NCBI GenBank assembly: GCA_035310145.1
Contig: DATGEL010000113.1
Span: 1-44,757, forward strand
DNA length: 44,757 nucleotides
Direction of reading: 5' to 3'
From: Dehalococcoidia bacterium
GTDB taxonomy: Bacteria > Chloroflexota > Dehalococcoidia > CAUJGQ01
In this document: positions 27,023 to 44,493 of the stretch, one piece after another
How the letters are laid out: every line of letters starts with the position of its first letter
How positions within the stretch are numbered: the stretch's first letter is position 1
Translations under genes and position numbers: made by a program
Notes under the pieces: generated by a model
Database searches by the model: none
The model's input: the letters and a program-made list of their open reading frames with translations, nothing else
Told to the model about the DNA's origin: nothing

Positions 27023-27808
27023 ATGCGGCTTGAGGGCAAAGTTGCGCTGGTCACGGGTGCCGGCTCGGGCATCGGCCGCGCCACGGCGAAGCGGCTGGCG
27101 TCCGAGGGCGCGAAGCTCGTCGTTGCCGAACTGAACGAAGAGGCCGGCACGGCAACCGCTGCGCAGATCGAGGACACGGGCGGCGAGGCGGTGTTTGTGC
27201 GCGCGGATGTCTCGCGCGCCGAAGATGTCGAGGCGACGGTCGCAGCCGCGGTGAAACGCTTCGGGGCGCTGCACATCGTGCACAACAACGCCGGCATCAT
27301 GCCGCGCGGCGGCCCGGTCGAGCAGATGAGCGAGGAACACTGGACCTCGGTGATCGCGACCAATCTGACCGGCGTCTACCTCGGCTGCAAGTACGCGGTG
27401 CCGGCGCTGATCGCGGCGGGCGGCGGCGCGATCGTCAACACGGCTTCGCTGGCGGGCATCCGCGGCCGGCCCTACCAGGCGGCATACGTGGCGGCCAAGG
27501 GCGGCGTGATCGCTCTGACCAAGGCCCTCGCGATCGAGCTGGCGCCGCACAATATCCGCGTGAACTGCATCTGTCCGGGCGGCACCGACACGCCCCTGAT
27601 CCGGCCACCCGGCCGCACGGAGGAAGAGATCGCCCGCAGCCGCCCGGCGATCGTGGCGCACCTGCCCTACCAGCGCTTTGCCCGGCCGGAAGAGATGGCC
27701 GACGCGGTGCTCTATCTCGTCTCCGCCGAGTCGAGTTACGTCAACGGCCACGCGCTGGTGATTGACGGCGGCGAGTGGTCCGGCACCACGCAGGGGCTGC
27801 GGCGCTGA
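27023..27808 (+). CDS. Short-chain dehydrogenase/reductase (classical SDR)
   Basis: 261 aa, NAD(P)-dependent. TGAGSGIG at residues 11-18, NNAGIM, catalytic Ser142, Tyr155 and Lys159 (YVAAK), and the C-terminal VNGHALVIDGG typical of FabG/glucose-dehydrogenase-like SDRs. AGGAGGG about 7 nt before the ATG. The acidic residue after strand 2 (VVAEL) suggests NAD preference. Substrate unknown. Confidence 0.92.
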   Translation: MRLEGKVALVTGAGSGIGRATAKRLASEGAKLVVAELNEEAGTATAAQIEDTGGEAVFVRADVSRAEDVEATVAAAVKRFGALHIVHNNAGIMPRGGPVEQMSEEHWTSVIATNLTGVYLGCKYAVPALIAAGGGAIVNTASLAGIRGRPYQAAYVAAKGGVIALTKALAIELAPHNIRVNCICPGGTDTPLIRPPGRTEEEIARSRPAIVAHLPYQRFARPEEMADAVLYLVSAESSYVNGHALVIDGGEWSGTTQGLRR

Positions 27809-27872
27809 GCGGCGCGGAACGTCGCCGTTCTGTTCCGAATCAATCACGCATAAAGCGGTCAGGGGCGCGTCA

Positions 27873-28661
27873 TCAAGGGCCGTCCCCTATTCGGTCCTGC
27901 GGGCGCCAGCCGAGGTCGGCGAAGGCGTTGTCGAGGCTCCAGAAGCGGTAGGGCACGTCGGAGACGGCGTAGTAGATGCCGAAGCGGATCTGCTCGGCCA
28001 GCAGGCAGGCATCGATCAGGCGTGCCAGGTCGGCGTGGCTGCACCAGACGGCCTGCAGGCGGCCGAGGCGCTGCTCCGGCGTCATCTCCGGCAGCCAGGA
28101 GGGGCCCGGACCGTTGCGCACCGCGTCCGAGCGCGGGTCGTCGTCGCGGCGCACCGAGCCGATGCGCAGGCAGTAGACGTTCAGGCCATGCTGTTCGCTG
28201 ATGTAGCGGCCCAGCGCCTCACCGTACGCCTTGCTCACCCCGTAGAGGCTGTCCGGCCGCACGGGCGACCGCGCGTCCACCATCAGGCCCGAGCCTCGGC
28301 GGTAGAAGTCGGGCGCTCCTTCAACTTCGTACATGCCGACGGCGTGGTTAGAGCTAGCGAAGACGATCTGGCGCACGCCGCTGCGCCGCGCCGCCTCGAA
28401 CACGTTGTACGTGCCGATTAGGTTGTTGTGGAGGATGTCGGGCCAGGCTGTCTCCACAGCGGGCGAGGCGGCAAGATGCACCACCGCCTCGACGCCGGCG
28501 AACGCGGGCAGGATCGCGTCGAGGTCCGCGATGTCGGCGGCGTGCGAGGGAAAATCCGCCGGCTCGCGCGTCAACGAACGCAGCTCGTGGCGGCCGGCGA
28601 GATTCTGCCGGAGTCGCGTGCCGATGTTGCCCTCCGCACCGGTGATCAGAACGCGCTTCAT
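27873..28661 (-). CDS. NAD-dependent epimerase/dehydratase (extended SDR; uronate-dehydrogenase-like)
   Basis: 262 aa. MKRVLITGAEGNIG starts the protein with the GxxGxxG motif (residues 8-14); the upstream 21 open codons lack support. Other motifs: VVHLAASPAV, NNLIGTYNVFEAAR, ASSNHAVGMY and the catalytic YGVSKAYGEAL. Size and the SSNHAVG/YGVSK pair resemble uronate dehydrogenases or short UDP-sugar epimerases. Convergent with the SDR gene (64-bp gap) and divergent from the hydroxyacid dehydrogenase. Confidence 0.85.
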   Translation of the reverse strand: MKRVLITGAEGNIGTRLRQNLAGRHELRSLTREPADFPSHAADIADLDAILPAFAGVEAVVHLAASPAVETAWPDILHNNLIGTYNVFEAARRSGVRQIVFASSNHAVGMYEVEGAPDFYRRGSGLMVDARSPVRPDSLYGVSKAYGEALGRYISEQHGLNVYCLRIGSVRRDDDPRSDAVRNGPGPSWLPEMTPEQRLGRLQAVWCSHADLARLIDACLLAEQIRFGIYYAVSDVPYRFWSLDNAFADLGWRPQDRIGDGP

Positions 28662-28777
28662 CGCTTCACCGCTCCTCGCGTTTGATTCGAGAGCCTGAGA
28701 TTTTCTCGCGCCGATCCGGCACAATGCTGAGAGGCGGCCGCGAGCCGCGGCTGTTCATTATCGATGCCGAGGTGACC

Positions 28778-29800
28778 ATGGAGCCAATCTCGCTCGTTAT
28801 CACCAGCGCCGTGCCGGTGCCGCCCGCGGCGCTGGCACAGATCCAGGCGGTCGATGCTCGCCTGCAGATCGCGGTCATCCCGGAGGCGCAGCGCCCCTTT
28901 TTGCGTACAGGCAAGGGCGGCGATCCGGCGTCCGAGGCTCGCGCCCTGGCGAATACGCTGAGCAAAGCGGAAATTCTCTTCTCCGCCTACGAGTTGCCGG
29001 CCGACCTCTTGCGACGCGCGCCGCGGCTCAAATGGGTGCACATCGTCGCGGCAGGCGTCGAGCGCTGGGTCGGCGCCGGTTTCCTGGAACAGGACGGGCT
29101 GATCTTCACCAGCGGCCAGGGACCAACCGCGCAGCCGATCGCCGAGTACATCCTGATGACGATGCTGATGCTCGCCAAGAACGCGCCGAGCTACGTGCGC
29201 CAGCAGGAAGGGCGGCAGTGGCAGGGCCATGGCGGCGCCGAGGTGAACGGCAAGACGCTCGGCATCGTCGGCCTGGGCACGATCGGCAGCGCCGCCGCAC
29301 GGTTGGCGAAGGCGGTCGGCTGCCGCGTGGTCGCCGTGCGCCGCAGCGTGCAGGAAGCGCGAGAGAACGTCGAAGGCGTCGATCGGCTGCTGCCGGCGAG
29401 GGAGTTGCCCCGGCTGCTGGCCGAAAGCGATTTCGTGGCCCTCTGCGCCCCGTCAACGCCCGAAACGAAGCATTTGATCGATGCGGCGGCGCTGCGGCGG
29501 ATGAAGCCCTCGGCGTTCCTGATCAACATCGCCCGCGGCTCGCTGATCGACGAGGCGGCGCTCGTAGCGGCGCTGAAGGACGGCGAGATCGCGGGCGCGG
29601 CGCTGGACGTGTTCGAGCCGGAGCCGCTCTCGCCCGAGAGCGAGCTCTGGGGTCTGCCAAACGTGCTGATTACGCCACACGTCTCCAACGCCAGCGAGCG
29701 CTTCGCCCGCCGCGCCTCCGAGTTGTTCATCGACAACCTCGGCCGCTACCTGCGCGGCGAGCCGCTGCGCAACGTCGTCTCGCGGGAGAAGGGCTACTGA
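28778..29800 (+). CDS. D-isomer-specific 2-hydroxyacid dehydrogenase
   Basis: 340 aa from ATG 28778, chosen for the close GAGGTG 5 nt upstream; an earlier in-frame ATG at 28682 adds 32 residues without homology and reaches the neighbouring promoter region. NAD-dependent reduction of 2-oxoacids. Seen: GIVGLGTIGSAAAR, and the catalytic set Arg (NIARGSLIDEAAL), Glu (DVFEPEPL) and His (ITPHVSNAS). Closest in style to glyoxylate/hydroxypyruvate reductase-like members. A heptamer array starts 3 bp after the stop. Confidence 0.9.
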   Translation: MEPISLVITSAVPVPPAALAQIQAVDARLQIAVIPEAQRPFLRTGKGGDPASEARALANTLSKAEILFSAYELPADLLRRAPRLKWVHIVAAGVERWVGAGFLEQDGLIFTSGQGPTAQPIAEYILMTMLMLAKNAPSYVRQQEGRQWQGHGGAEVNGKTLGIVGLGTIGSAAARLAKAVGCRVVAVRRSVQEARENVEGVDRLLPARELPRLLAESDFVALCAPSTPETKHLIDAAALRRMKPSAFLINIARGSLIDEAALVAALKDGEIAGAALDVFEPEPLSPESELWGLPNVLITPHVSNASERFARRASELFIDNLGRYLRGEPLRNVVSREKGY

Positions 29801-29803
29801 CGA

Positions 29804-29838
29804 GGGCGTAGGGCGCAGGTTGTAGGGCGTAGGGGACG
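29804..29838 (+). repeat. Degenerate heptanucleotide array, consensus TAGGGNN (array A)
   Basis: Five 7-bp units in register: GGGCGTA, GGGCGCA, GGTTGTA, GGGCGTA, GGGGACG. They fill most of the 54-bp gap between the hydroxyacid dehydrogenase stop and the nitroreductase start, ending near its AAGGGAG ribosome site. The phase matches array B at 31986 read on the other strand. Confidence 0.7.
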
Positions 29839-29854
29839 GAAAGGGAGCACGCTG

Positions 29855-30466
29855 GTGGATGAAGCGCCGCTGTACGAGACGATGCGGACCGCGGGGTCGC
29901 GGCGACGGTTTACGCCGGAGCCGGTGAGCGACGAACAGGTGCGAGCACTGATCGAGGCGGCGATCTGTGCACCGAACGCCCGCAACGGCCAGATCTGGTC
30001 GTTCATTGCCGTGCGCGAGGCAGAGACGCGGGCGCAGATCGCCGCGATCTACCGGCAAGCCTGGTACGACTCGATGACGGCGGCGCTGCAGACGCCCGCC
30101 GGCAGCGAGGAGGAAGCGCGCGACCGCCGCTCCTGGCGCTACCTTGCCGATCACATGGCCGAGGCGCCGCTGCTGATCTTCGCCTGCCTGCGCGGCCCGG
30201 CGCCGTCGGAGCCGCCACGCGCGGCCTACTACTACGGCTCGATCTTCCCGGCCGTGCAGAACCTGATCCTCGCCGCGCGGGGCATGGGGCTCGGCACGAC
30301 GTTGACGACGGTGCACAAGAACCGCGAGCCGCAGGTACGCGAGGTGCTCGGCGTGCCAGAGAGCATCGACCTGGTGGCGCTGATCCCCGTCGGCCGCCCG
30401 GTCAACCCGTTCACGCCCGTGCGGCGCCGGCCCGCCGCCGAGTTCCTGCACCTGGAACACTGGTAA
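29855..30466 (+). CDS. Nitroreductase-family FMN oxidoreductase
   Basis: 203 aa from GTG 29855 (the ATG at 29859 is out of frame); AAGGGAG lies upstream. Nitroreductase fold: SRRRFTPEPVSDEQVRALI with the FMN-contacting Arg residues near the N-terminus, APNARNGQIWSFI, and AARGMGLGTTLTTVH near the end. These homodimers use NAD(P)H to reduce nitro, quinone or other acceptors; some dehalogenate. Substrate unknown. The next gene follows after 26 bp on the same strand. Confidence 0.88.
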   Translation: MDEAPLYETMRTAGSRRRFTPEPVSDEQVRALIEAAICAPNARNGQIWSFIAVREAETRAQIAAIYRQAWYDSMTAALQTPAGSEEEARDRRSWRYLADHMAEAPLLIFACLRGPAPSEPPRAAYYYGSIFPAVQNLILAARGMGLGTTLTTVHKNREPQVREVLGVPESIDLVALIPVGRPVNPFTPVRRRPAAEFLHLEHW

Positions 30467-30492
30467 GGACGCTTGAAGAAGGGAGCCGCCCG

Positions 30493-31947
30493 ATGGCGCA
30501 GCGCACGATCGACCTGGTGGTTCACGGCGGCCGCGTGGCGCTGCCCGGCGGCGTGGTCCAGACGGCGATCGCGATCGACGGCGAGCGCATCGTCGCCGTG
30601 GGCGAGGCCGAGGCGCTGCCGCCCGCCCGCGACTATCTCGACGTGACAGGCAAGGACGTGCTCCCCGGCGTGATCGACGCCCACAGCCACCTGGGCTTCG
30701 ACGACTGGTCATCCCTGCCGCGCACCTCGGCTTTCGGCGGCGTGACCACGAGCATTCCCTTCGTCGGCGGCGCCACGACGCCCGGCAGCGTGCCGGAGAT
30801 CATCCGGGCGAACCAGGAGGAGGCGGCGCGCCGCTCCGTGCTCGACGTTGCTTTTCACGCCTATCTCTTCCCGCGTCCGCGGGCCGCGAACCCGTTCGAG
30901 ATGCTGGACGGCATGGCCGAGGGCGTGAAGCTGGGCGTGCGCTCGTACAAGATGTTCACCGCGTACCGCAAGCGCGGCATGATGGCGGGCGATGACTTCA
31001 TCTTCCGCGCCTGCCGGCTGCTGGCCGCGCACGGCGGCCTGCCGATGATCCACGCCGAGAACGGCGACCTGATCGACGCGCTGGAAGAGCAGCGACTTGC
31101 GGAGGGCAAGGTCGGACCCGAGCACTACCATGACTCGCGGCCGCCGGAGGCCGAGGCGGAGGCGATCGCCGGCGTCGCCGCGCTGGCGAGCTACGCGCAA
31201 ACGCCGCTCTACATCGTGCACCTGAGCACGGAGCTGGGGCTCAACGTGATCCGGGAGCGGCAGCGCGCCGGCCAAGCGCTCTGGTGCGAGACCTGCCCGC
31301 AGTACCTGGCGCTGGGCGACGAGGCCGTGCAGCGCCGCGGCGCCTTCGCCAAGATCGCGCCGCCGCTGCGCCGCGCGCCAGACGTGCAGGCGATGTGGCG
31401 CGGCCTGAGCGAAGGCACGATTTCGGTCGTGGCGAGCGACCATTCGCCGCACGATCCGGCGCTCAAGGCGAGGGCCAACGACGGCCGCAATATCTTCTAT
31501 CTCGACGACGGCGGCACGGTGCCGTTCGGCATGCCCGGCGCCGAGACGCTGGCGCCGGTGCTGTATAGCGAGGCGGTGAGCAAGCGCCGCCTGCCGCTCG
31601 ACTGGCTGGCGCGCGTGCTTTCGGAGAACCCGGCGCGCATCTTCGGCCTCCACCCGCGCAAAGGCGTGATCGCGCCCGGCTCGGACGCCGACCTGACGAT
31701 CTTCGACCCATCGCGGCGGCTCACGATCCGCGAAGCGGACCTGCACAGCCGCACGGGCTACAGCGTCTATGAGGGCATCGAAGTGCAGGGCTGGCCGCTG
31801 CTCTCGCTGCTGCGAGGCAAGATCCTGCTGCGCGACGGCGAGCTCTGCCAGCCGGAGGGCTACGGCCGCTTCATACCCGCGGGGCCGCCGTCACCCCCGA
31901 TCCAAGGCGTTGCCGCGACCGAGCATTTCGTTCCGACGCACGTGTAG
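30493..31947 (+). CDS. Dihydropyrimidinase / D-hydantoinase-family amidohydrolase
   Basis: 484 aa. Zinc amidohydrolase opening cyclic amides (hydantoin, dihydropyrimidine or allantoin-like). All metal residues visible: His64 and His66 (DAHSHLG), the carbamylated Lys153 (SYKMFTAY), His in MIHAENG, His in YIVHLST and Asp316 (VASDHSPHD). Length is typical of hydantoinases and longer than most dihydroorotases. AAGGGAG precedes ATG 30493. Likely co-transcribed with the nitroreductase. Followed by a strong hairpin shared with the convergent rpoC. Confidence 0.88.
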   Translation: MAQRTIDLVVHGGRVALPGGVVQTAIAIDGERIVAVGEAEALPPARDYLDVTGKDVLPGVIDAHSHLGFDDWSSLPRTSAFGGVTTSIPFVGGATTPGSVPEIIRANQEEAARRSVLDVAFHAYLFPRPRAANPFEMLDGMAEGVKLGVRSYKMFTAYRKRGMMAGDDFIFRACRLLAAHGGLPMIHAENGDLIDALEEQRLAEGKVGPEHYHDSRPPEAEAEAIAGVAALASYAQTPLYIVHLSTELGLNVIRERQRAGQALWCETCPQYLALGDEAVQRRGAFAKIAPPLRRAPDVQAMWRGLSEGTISVVASDHSPHDPALKARANDGRNIFYLDDGGTVPFGMPGAETLAPVLYSEAVSKRRLPLDWLARVLSENPARIFGLHPRKGVIAPGSDADLTIFDPSRRLTIREADLHSRTGYSVYEGIEVQGWPLLSLLRGKILLRDGELCQPEGYGRFIPAGPPSPPIQGVAATEHFVPTHV

Positions 31948-31955
31948 CAAAGAGA

Positions 31956-31984
31956 GGGGCCGGCGTGGAAGTCACGCCGGCCCC
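31956..31984. terminator. Perfect 12-bp hairpin between hydantoinase gene and rpoC (bidirectional terminator)
   Basis: GGGGCCGGCGTG (31956-31967) pairs with CACGCCGGCCCC (31973-31984) around a 5-nt loop. On the minus strand it is followed by TCTCTTT, a weak U-tract, so it most likely ends the rpoBC transcript. On the plus strand the array B sequence follows and no U-tract is present. Confidence 0.75.
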
Positions 31985-31985
31985 G

Positions 31986-32027
31986 CTAAACCCTATAGCC
32001 TAAACCCTAAACCCTAGCCCCTAGACC

Positions 32028-32030
<3 letters not shown>
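31986..32030. repeat. Heptanucleotide array (CTANNCC / TAGGGNN), running into the rpoC stop (array B)
   Basis: Consecutive 7-bp units: CTAAACC, CTATAGC, CTAAACC, CTAAACC, CTAGCCC, CTAGACC, then CTA. The final CTA (32028-32030) is the complement of the rpoC TAG stop codon. Read on the minus strand the consensus is TAGGGNN, the same as array A. Three units equal the plant-type telomere heptamer in permuted form, but the setting is plainly bacterial. Confidence 0.8.
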
Positions 32031-36563
<4,533 letters not shown>

Positions 36564-36650
36564 GATGGTTGGGCGGCGGGCGGTGTGCAGCGTGCGGTAG
36601 GGAATGCGCTTCCCTCCGGCCGCTGCGCCGCGTCCCGGCGCCCTTCTTCT

Positions 36651-36685
36651 CCTTGAACTACGGACTGCGAACCACGGACTGCGTG
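36651..36685. repeat. Heptameric repeat in rpoB-rpoC gap (array C)
   Basis: Period-7 units CCTTGAA, CTACGGA, CTGCGAA, CCACGGA, CTGCGTG. Within it GAACTACGGACTGC (36655-36668) and GAACCACGGACTGC (36669-36682) are 14-bp direct repeats with one mismatch. The unit differs from arrays A and B but the period is the same. Confidence 0.6.
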
Positions 36686-36702
36686 TGAACTCGCTTGCCG
36701 GC

Positions 36703-36728
36703 TCGGCGCCGCCCGCGGGCGGCGCCGA
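36703..36728. repeat. Perfect 26-bp palindrome between rpoB and rpoC
   Basis: TCGGCGCCGCCCG (36703-36715) is followed directly by its exact reverse complement CGGGCGGCGCCGA (36716-36728). As RNA it would form an 11-bp all-GC-rich stem with a 4-nt loop in the rpoB-rpoC intercistronic region. As DNA it would be a symmetric protein site. No U-tract follows. Confidence 0.8.
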
Positions 36729-36750
36729 CAGATCGTGTGTGCAGGCCAGC

Positions 36751-36775
36751 GGGAGCCAGCGGGTTGCCGGCTCCC
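36751..36775 (-). promoter_or_regulatory. Hairpin just after the rpoB stop (possible attenuator or processing site)
   Basis: GGGAGCC (36751-36757) and GGCTCCC (36769-36775) form a perfect 7-bp stem with an 11-nt loop, extendable by two GC pairs past a bulge. In the rpoB-to-rpoC direction it begins 7 nt after the rpoB stop codon. No U-tract, so full termination is unlikely. Confidence 0.45.
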
Positions 36776-36781
36776 CGCCGC

Positions 36782-40606
<3,825 letters not shown>

Positions 40607-40632
40607 GAAGCGGTACTCCTCGAGTGCGCTCT

Positions 40633-40653
40633 CGATCGCGACGGACGCGATCG
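40633..40653 (-). promoter_or_regulatory. Hairpin in the rpoB leader, just upstream of the ribosome site
   Basis: CGATCGCG (40633-40640) and CGCGATCG (40646-40653) form a perfect 8-bp stem with a 5-nt loop. It ends 12 nt before the AGGAG (40616-40620) of rpoB, so it could influence ribosome access. One arm contains GCGATCGC. Confidence 0.5.
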
Positions 40654-40766
40654 CATACCCCGATGATCAGCAGAGGGGCAGAACGTACCGTCTACTTGGG
40701 ACGAATCTGTGTCGCAAGGCTTGGCCGGGGAATTTGTGTGGAAACGATAATGCGCCCAGCTTCCTT

Positions 40767-40795
40767 AGTGTAGCAGGGCGCACAAACTCCGTCAA
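40767..40795 (-). promoter_or_regulatory. rpoB proximal promoter (TTGACG-N17-TACACT)
   Basis: Read on the minus strand: TTGACG at 40795-40790, 17 nt, TACACT at 40772-40767. The -35 box matches 5 of 6 and the -10 box 4 of 6 consensus bases, with optimal spacing. Start of transcription would fall near 40760, giving a leader of about 155 nt. Confidence 0.75.
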
Positions 40796-40881
40796 CGCCG
40801 CGGCGGGGCCGGGCGCTGGCGACACAATATTGCAAGGGGCAGTGGAGACAACACCCCGACTGTCCACTCCTGACGCGATCT

Positions 40882-40910
40882 ATCATATCGGTCTTGTCAA
40901 GCTGTCACAA
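40882..40910 (-). promoter_or_regulatory. rpoB distal promoter (TTGTGA-N17-TATGAT)
   Basis: Read on the minus strand: TTGTGA at 40910-40905, 17 nt, TATGAT at 40887-40882 (5 of 6 in the -10 box). Transcription would start near 40875, a leader of about 270 nt. It overlaps the upstream region of the divergent response regulator gene, so the two genes may compete for or share regulators. Confidence 0.65.
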
Positions 40911-40966
40911 GGCCGAGCGCGAATGCTATCCTCAGACGGGCCACGCGCCCGCGAAAGGATCAGCGT

Positions 40967-41389
40967 ATGCCCGAAGTCGGGCCGCGCCGCGAGGCGGCCC
41001 GCCGCCGTATCCTCGTCGTCGACGACGACCCGCAGCTCTGCGAGTTCGTCGCGATGGCGCTCGCCGAGCAGGGCTACGAGACCGCGACCGCGGAGGACGG
41101 CATGACGGCGCTGGCGATCGCGGGGTACGATCCGCCAGCGCTGCTGCTCGTGGACATCGGCATGCCCGGCCTCTCCGGCGAGGAGCTGGCGGCGAAGGTG
41201 AGCGAACTTTGCGCGGCCGTCGTGCCCTGCATCATCATGTCCGGCAGCGTGCAGTGCCGGACCGAGGCCGACGCCGGCAGCGTGGTGGCCTACCTGCCGA
41301 AACCGTTTGAGCTGGACGACCTGTTCCGCGTGGTGCGCGAGCACGCCGGCCCGCCGGCACCGTCCCAGTCGCCCGCGGCCATCGAGTAG
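40967..41389 (+). CDS. Single-domain response regulator (CheY-like receiver)
   Basis: 140 aa with no output domain. Receiver fold with the acidic pocket Asp19-Asp20-Asp21, phospho-acceptor Asp63 (LLLVDIGMPG), Ser92 and Lys112 (YLPKPF). AAAGGA lies 8 nt before the ATG. No histidine kinase is adjacent, so the partner is unknown. Divergent from rpoB; the 360-bp gap between them holds the two rpoB promoters, while a convincing promoter for this gene was not found (the nearest boxes, CTGTCA and TATCCT, are 19 nt apart). Confidence 0.9.
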   Translation: MPEVGPRREAARRRILVVDDDPQLCEFVAMALAEQGYETATAEDGMTALAIAGYDPPALLLVDIGMPGLSGEELAAKVSELCAAVVPCIIMSGSVQCRTEADAGSVVAYLPKPFELDDLFRVVREHAGPPAPSQSPAAIE

Positions 41390-41424
41390 GCTCCGCCGTC
41401 GGCCGCGCCCGCTTGCCCGAGCCA

Positions 41425-41724
41425 TCAGCGCTTCGGCTTCTGCGCCTCGCCCCGCCGGCCGCGCCAGCGGTCGAGCAGCATCGACCAGGCGATCGTGCCG
41501 ATCACGACCACGATCGCTGCCGCGGCCGACCAGCCCCAGCTGATCCGGGCGACAAAGTGCTCGATCAAGAAGACGATCGCGCCGCCGAGCACGCCGAGAA
41601 ACAGGTAGTCCGAGAATCCCTGCTTGCGCCGGCGCCGCTCCTTGCGCAGCGGCCGCTTGCGCACACGCCCGCCGCCCGGCCCGCGCAGCGGTCCCTCGTC
41701 TTCCACCTTCCGCCGTCCGAACAC
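41425..41724 (-). CDS. Small two-helix membrane protein, function unknown
   Basis: About 99 aa if GTG 41724 is the start (GAGG a few nt upstream); GTG 41706 would give 93 aa. No family recognised. The N-terminal 35 residues are Arg/Lys-rich, then two hydrophobic segments (about residues 40-58 and 62-84) and a basic C-terminal tail, a layout expected to keep both ends in the cytoplasm. The frame is open far upstream, but that part is antisense to the biotin carboxylase gene. Convergent with the response regulator (35-bp gap). Confidence 0.6.
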   Translation of the reverse strand: MFGRRKVEDEGPLRGPGGGRVRKRPLRKERRRRKQGFSDYLFLGVLGGAIVFLIEHFVARISWGWSAAAAIVVVIGTIAWSMLLDRWRGRRGEAQKPKR

Positions 41725-41886
41725 CGTCGCCTCGTCCGATCCGCTTACCTGCCACCGCCGCAGCCTCAGCGTACTCAATCGCCGCCGCTGTGCCCATACG
41801 GCCCGGGCAAGTGTGCGCCGCCCGTGCAGCGGCAAGGCGATCTGGTCACAATGGGGCTGAGCCGGCTGCGCCGGGACGGAGGCCGC

Positions 41887-43260
<1,374 letters not shown>

Positions 43261-43290
43261 GCGGGCAGCGAGACAGCAAGACAAGGGAGC

Positions 43291-44373
43291 ATGGGGATGG
43301 CGCATGAGTTCCTGAGCAACGAACAGATCGTGCAGGCGGCGCGGCACAACCTGCCCCAGGGCGCCTGGGATTACCTGGTCGGCGCCTCCGAGTCGGAGAC
43401 GACGATGCGCCGCAACCGGCTCGGCTTCGACCGGATCGCCTTCCGCCCGCGCATCCTGGTCGACGTGTCGCAGATCGATCCCGCGACCACGCTGCTCGGC
43501 CAGCCCCTGCGCATCCCCGTCATCCTTGCGCCGATCGGCTCACTGCAGGTGTTCGCGCCGGAAGGCGGCATCGCCGCGGCGCGGGCAGCAGCCAAGTTCG
43601 GCACCGTCCACGTCGTCAGCTCCGCCACCGAGCCGTCGCTTGAAGAGACCGCTGCCAGCACGCCGGCGCCGAAGATCTTCCAGCTCTACGTGCACGGTGA
43701 TGAGGCTTGGACGCGCCAGATCCTGGAGAGGGTGAAGCGGGCCGGCTACGCGGGACTCTGCCTCACCGTGGATGTCGCGGTCTACAGCCGGCGCGAACGC
43801 CCCATGCTCAGCGGTTGGACGACGCCCTCGCGGCGCACGCCCGCCGACCCGCGCTTCCGTGCCTCGCTCACCTGGGAAACGATGGACATGATCAAGGAAA
43901 TCGCCGGCCTGCCCTTCCTGCTCAAGGGCGTGGCCACGGCGGAGGACGCGGCGCTCGCCGTGGAACACGGCGTCGACGCGGTCTGGGTCTCCAACCACGG
44001 CGGCCGCCAGCTCGATGGCGCCCAGGGAGCGATCGAGACGCTGCCGGAGATCGTGGCCGCGGTGAACGGCCGGGCGCAGATCGTGCTCGACGGCGGTGTG
44101 CAGCGCGGCGGCGACGTGCTCAAGGCGATCGCGCTGGGCGCCAACGCCGTGGCGATCGGCAAGCTGCAGGGCTGGGGCCTCGGCGCGGACGGCACGGCCG
44201 GCCTCGTGCGGGTGTTGGAGCTGCTGGAGCACGAGATCACCGTCGCGATGGGCCTGCTCGGCGTCACGCGCATTGACCAGCTGACCCCGAAATATGTCTG
44301 CGCCGCCGAGGCGGTGATGCCGCCGCACGAGATGAGCATGTGGACGAATATGCCCGGCAGCCGCCTTCTCTGA
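43291..44373 (+). CDS. FMN-dependent alpha-hydroxyacid oxidase/dehydrogenase family
   Basis: 360 aa from 43291; Met3 (43297) fits the GGGAG ribosome site better because 43291 is only 1 nt from it. TIM-barrel flavoenzyme oxidising L-2-hydroxyacids (lactate, glycolate or similar). Catalytic set present: Tyr in AWDYLVGA, Tyr in FQLYVHGD, Asp in LTVDV, Lys in LLKGV, and His/Arg in SNHGGRQLDGA. In the phosphate-binding region the usual GRP is replaced by GKLQGWG, a mild variant. Soluble; no N-terminal cytochrome or membrane segment. Confidence 0.9.
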   Translation: MGMAHEFLSNEQIVQAARHNLPQGAWDYLVGASESETTMRRNRLGFDRIAFRPRILVDVSQIDPATTLLGQPLRIPVILAPIGSLQVFAPEGGIAAARAAAKFGTVHVVSSATEPSLEETAASTPAPKIFQLYVHGDEAWTRQILERVKRAGYAGLCLTVDVAVYSRRERPMLSGWTTPSRRTPADPRFRASLTWETMDMIKEIAGLPFLLKGVATAEDAALAVEHGVDAVWVSNHGGRQLDGAQGAIETLPEIVAAVNGRAQIVLDGGVQRGGDVLKAIALGANAVAIGKLQGWGLGADGTAGLVRVLELLEHEITVAMGLLGVTRIDQLTPKYVCAAEAVMPPHEMSMWTNMPGSRLL

Positions 44374-44493
44374 ACCCCGGCACACCGCGGCAGGTGCAAT
44401 TGCCGCCGCCGCCGGGTATCTTCGGCATGGACGTAGCACTTCGACGGAACGAACCAGACCGGCAGCCGCGACGAGCGCACGGGAGCTGACGCC

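Noticed and set aside
28682-28777. Upstream extension of the hydroxyacid dehydrogenase
   Set aside because: The 32 extra residues lack similarity to the family and the ATG at 28778 has the better ribosome site.
40882-40898. TTGACA next to TATGAT on the minus strand as one promoter
   Set aside because: They are only 7 nt apart; the TTGTGA box 17 nt upstream of TATGAT fits instead.
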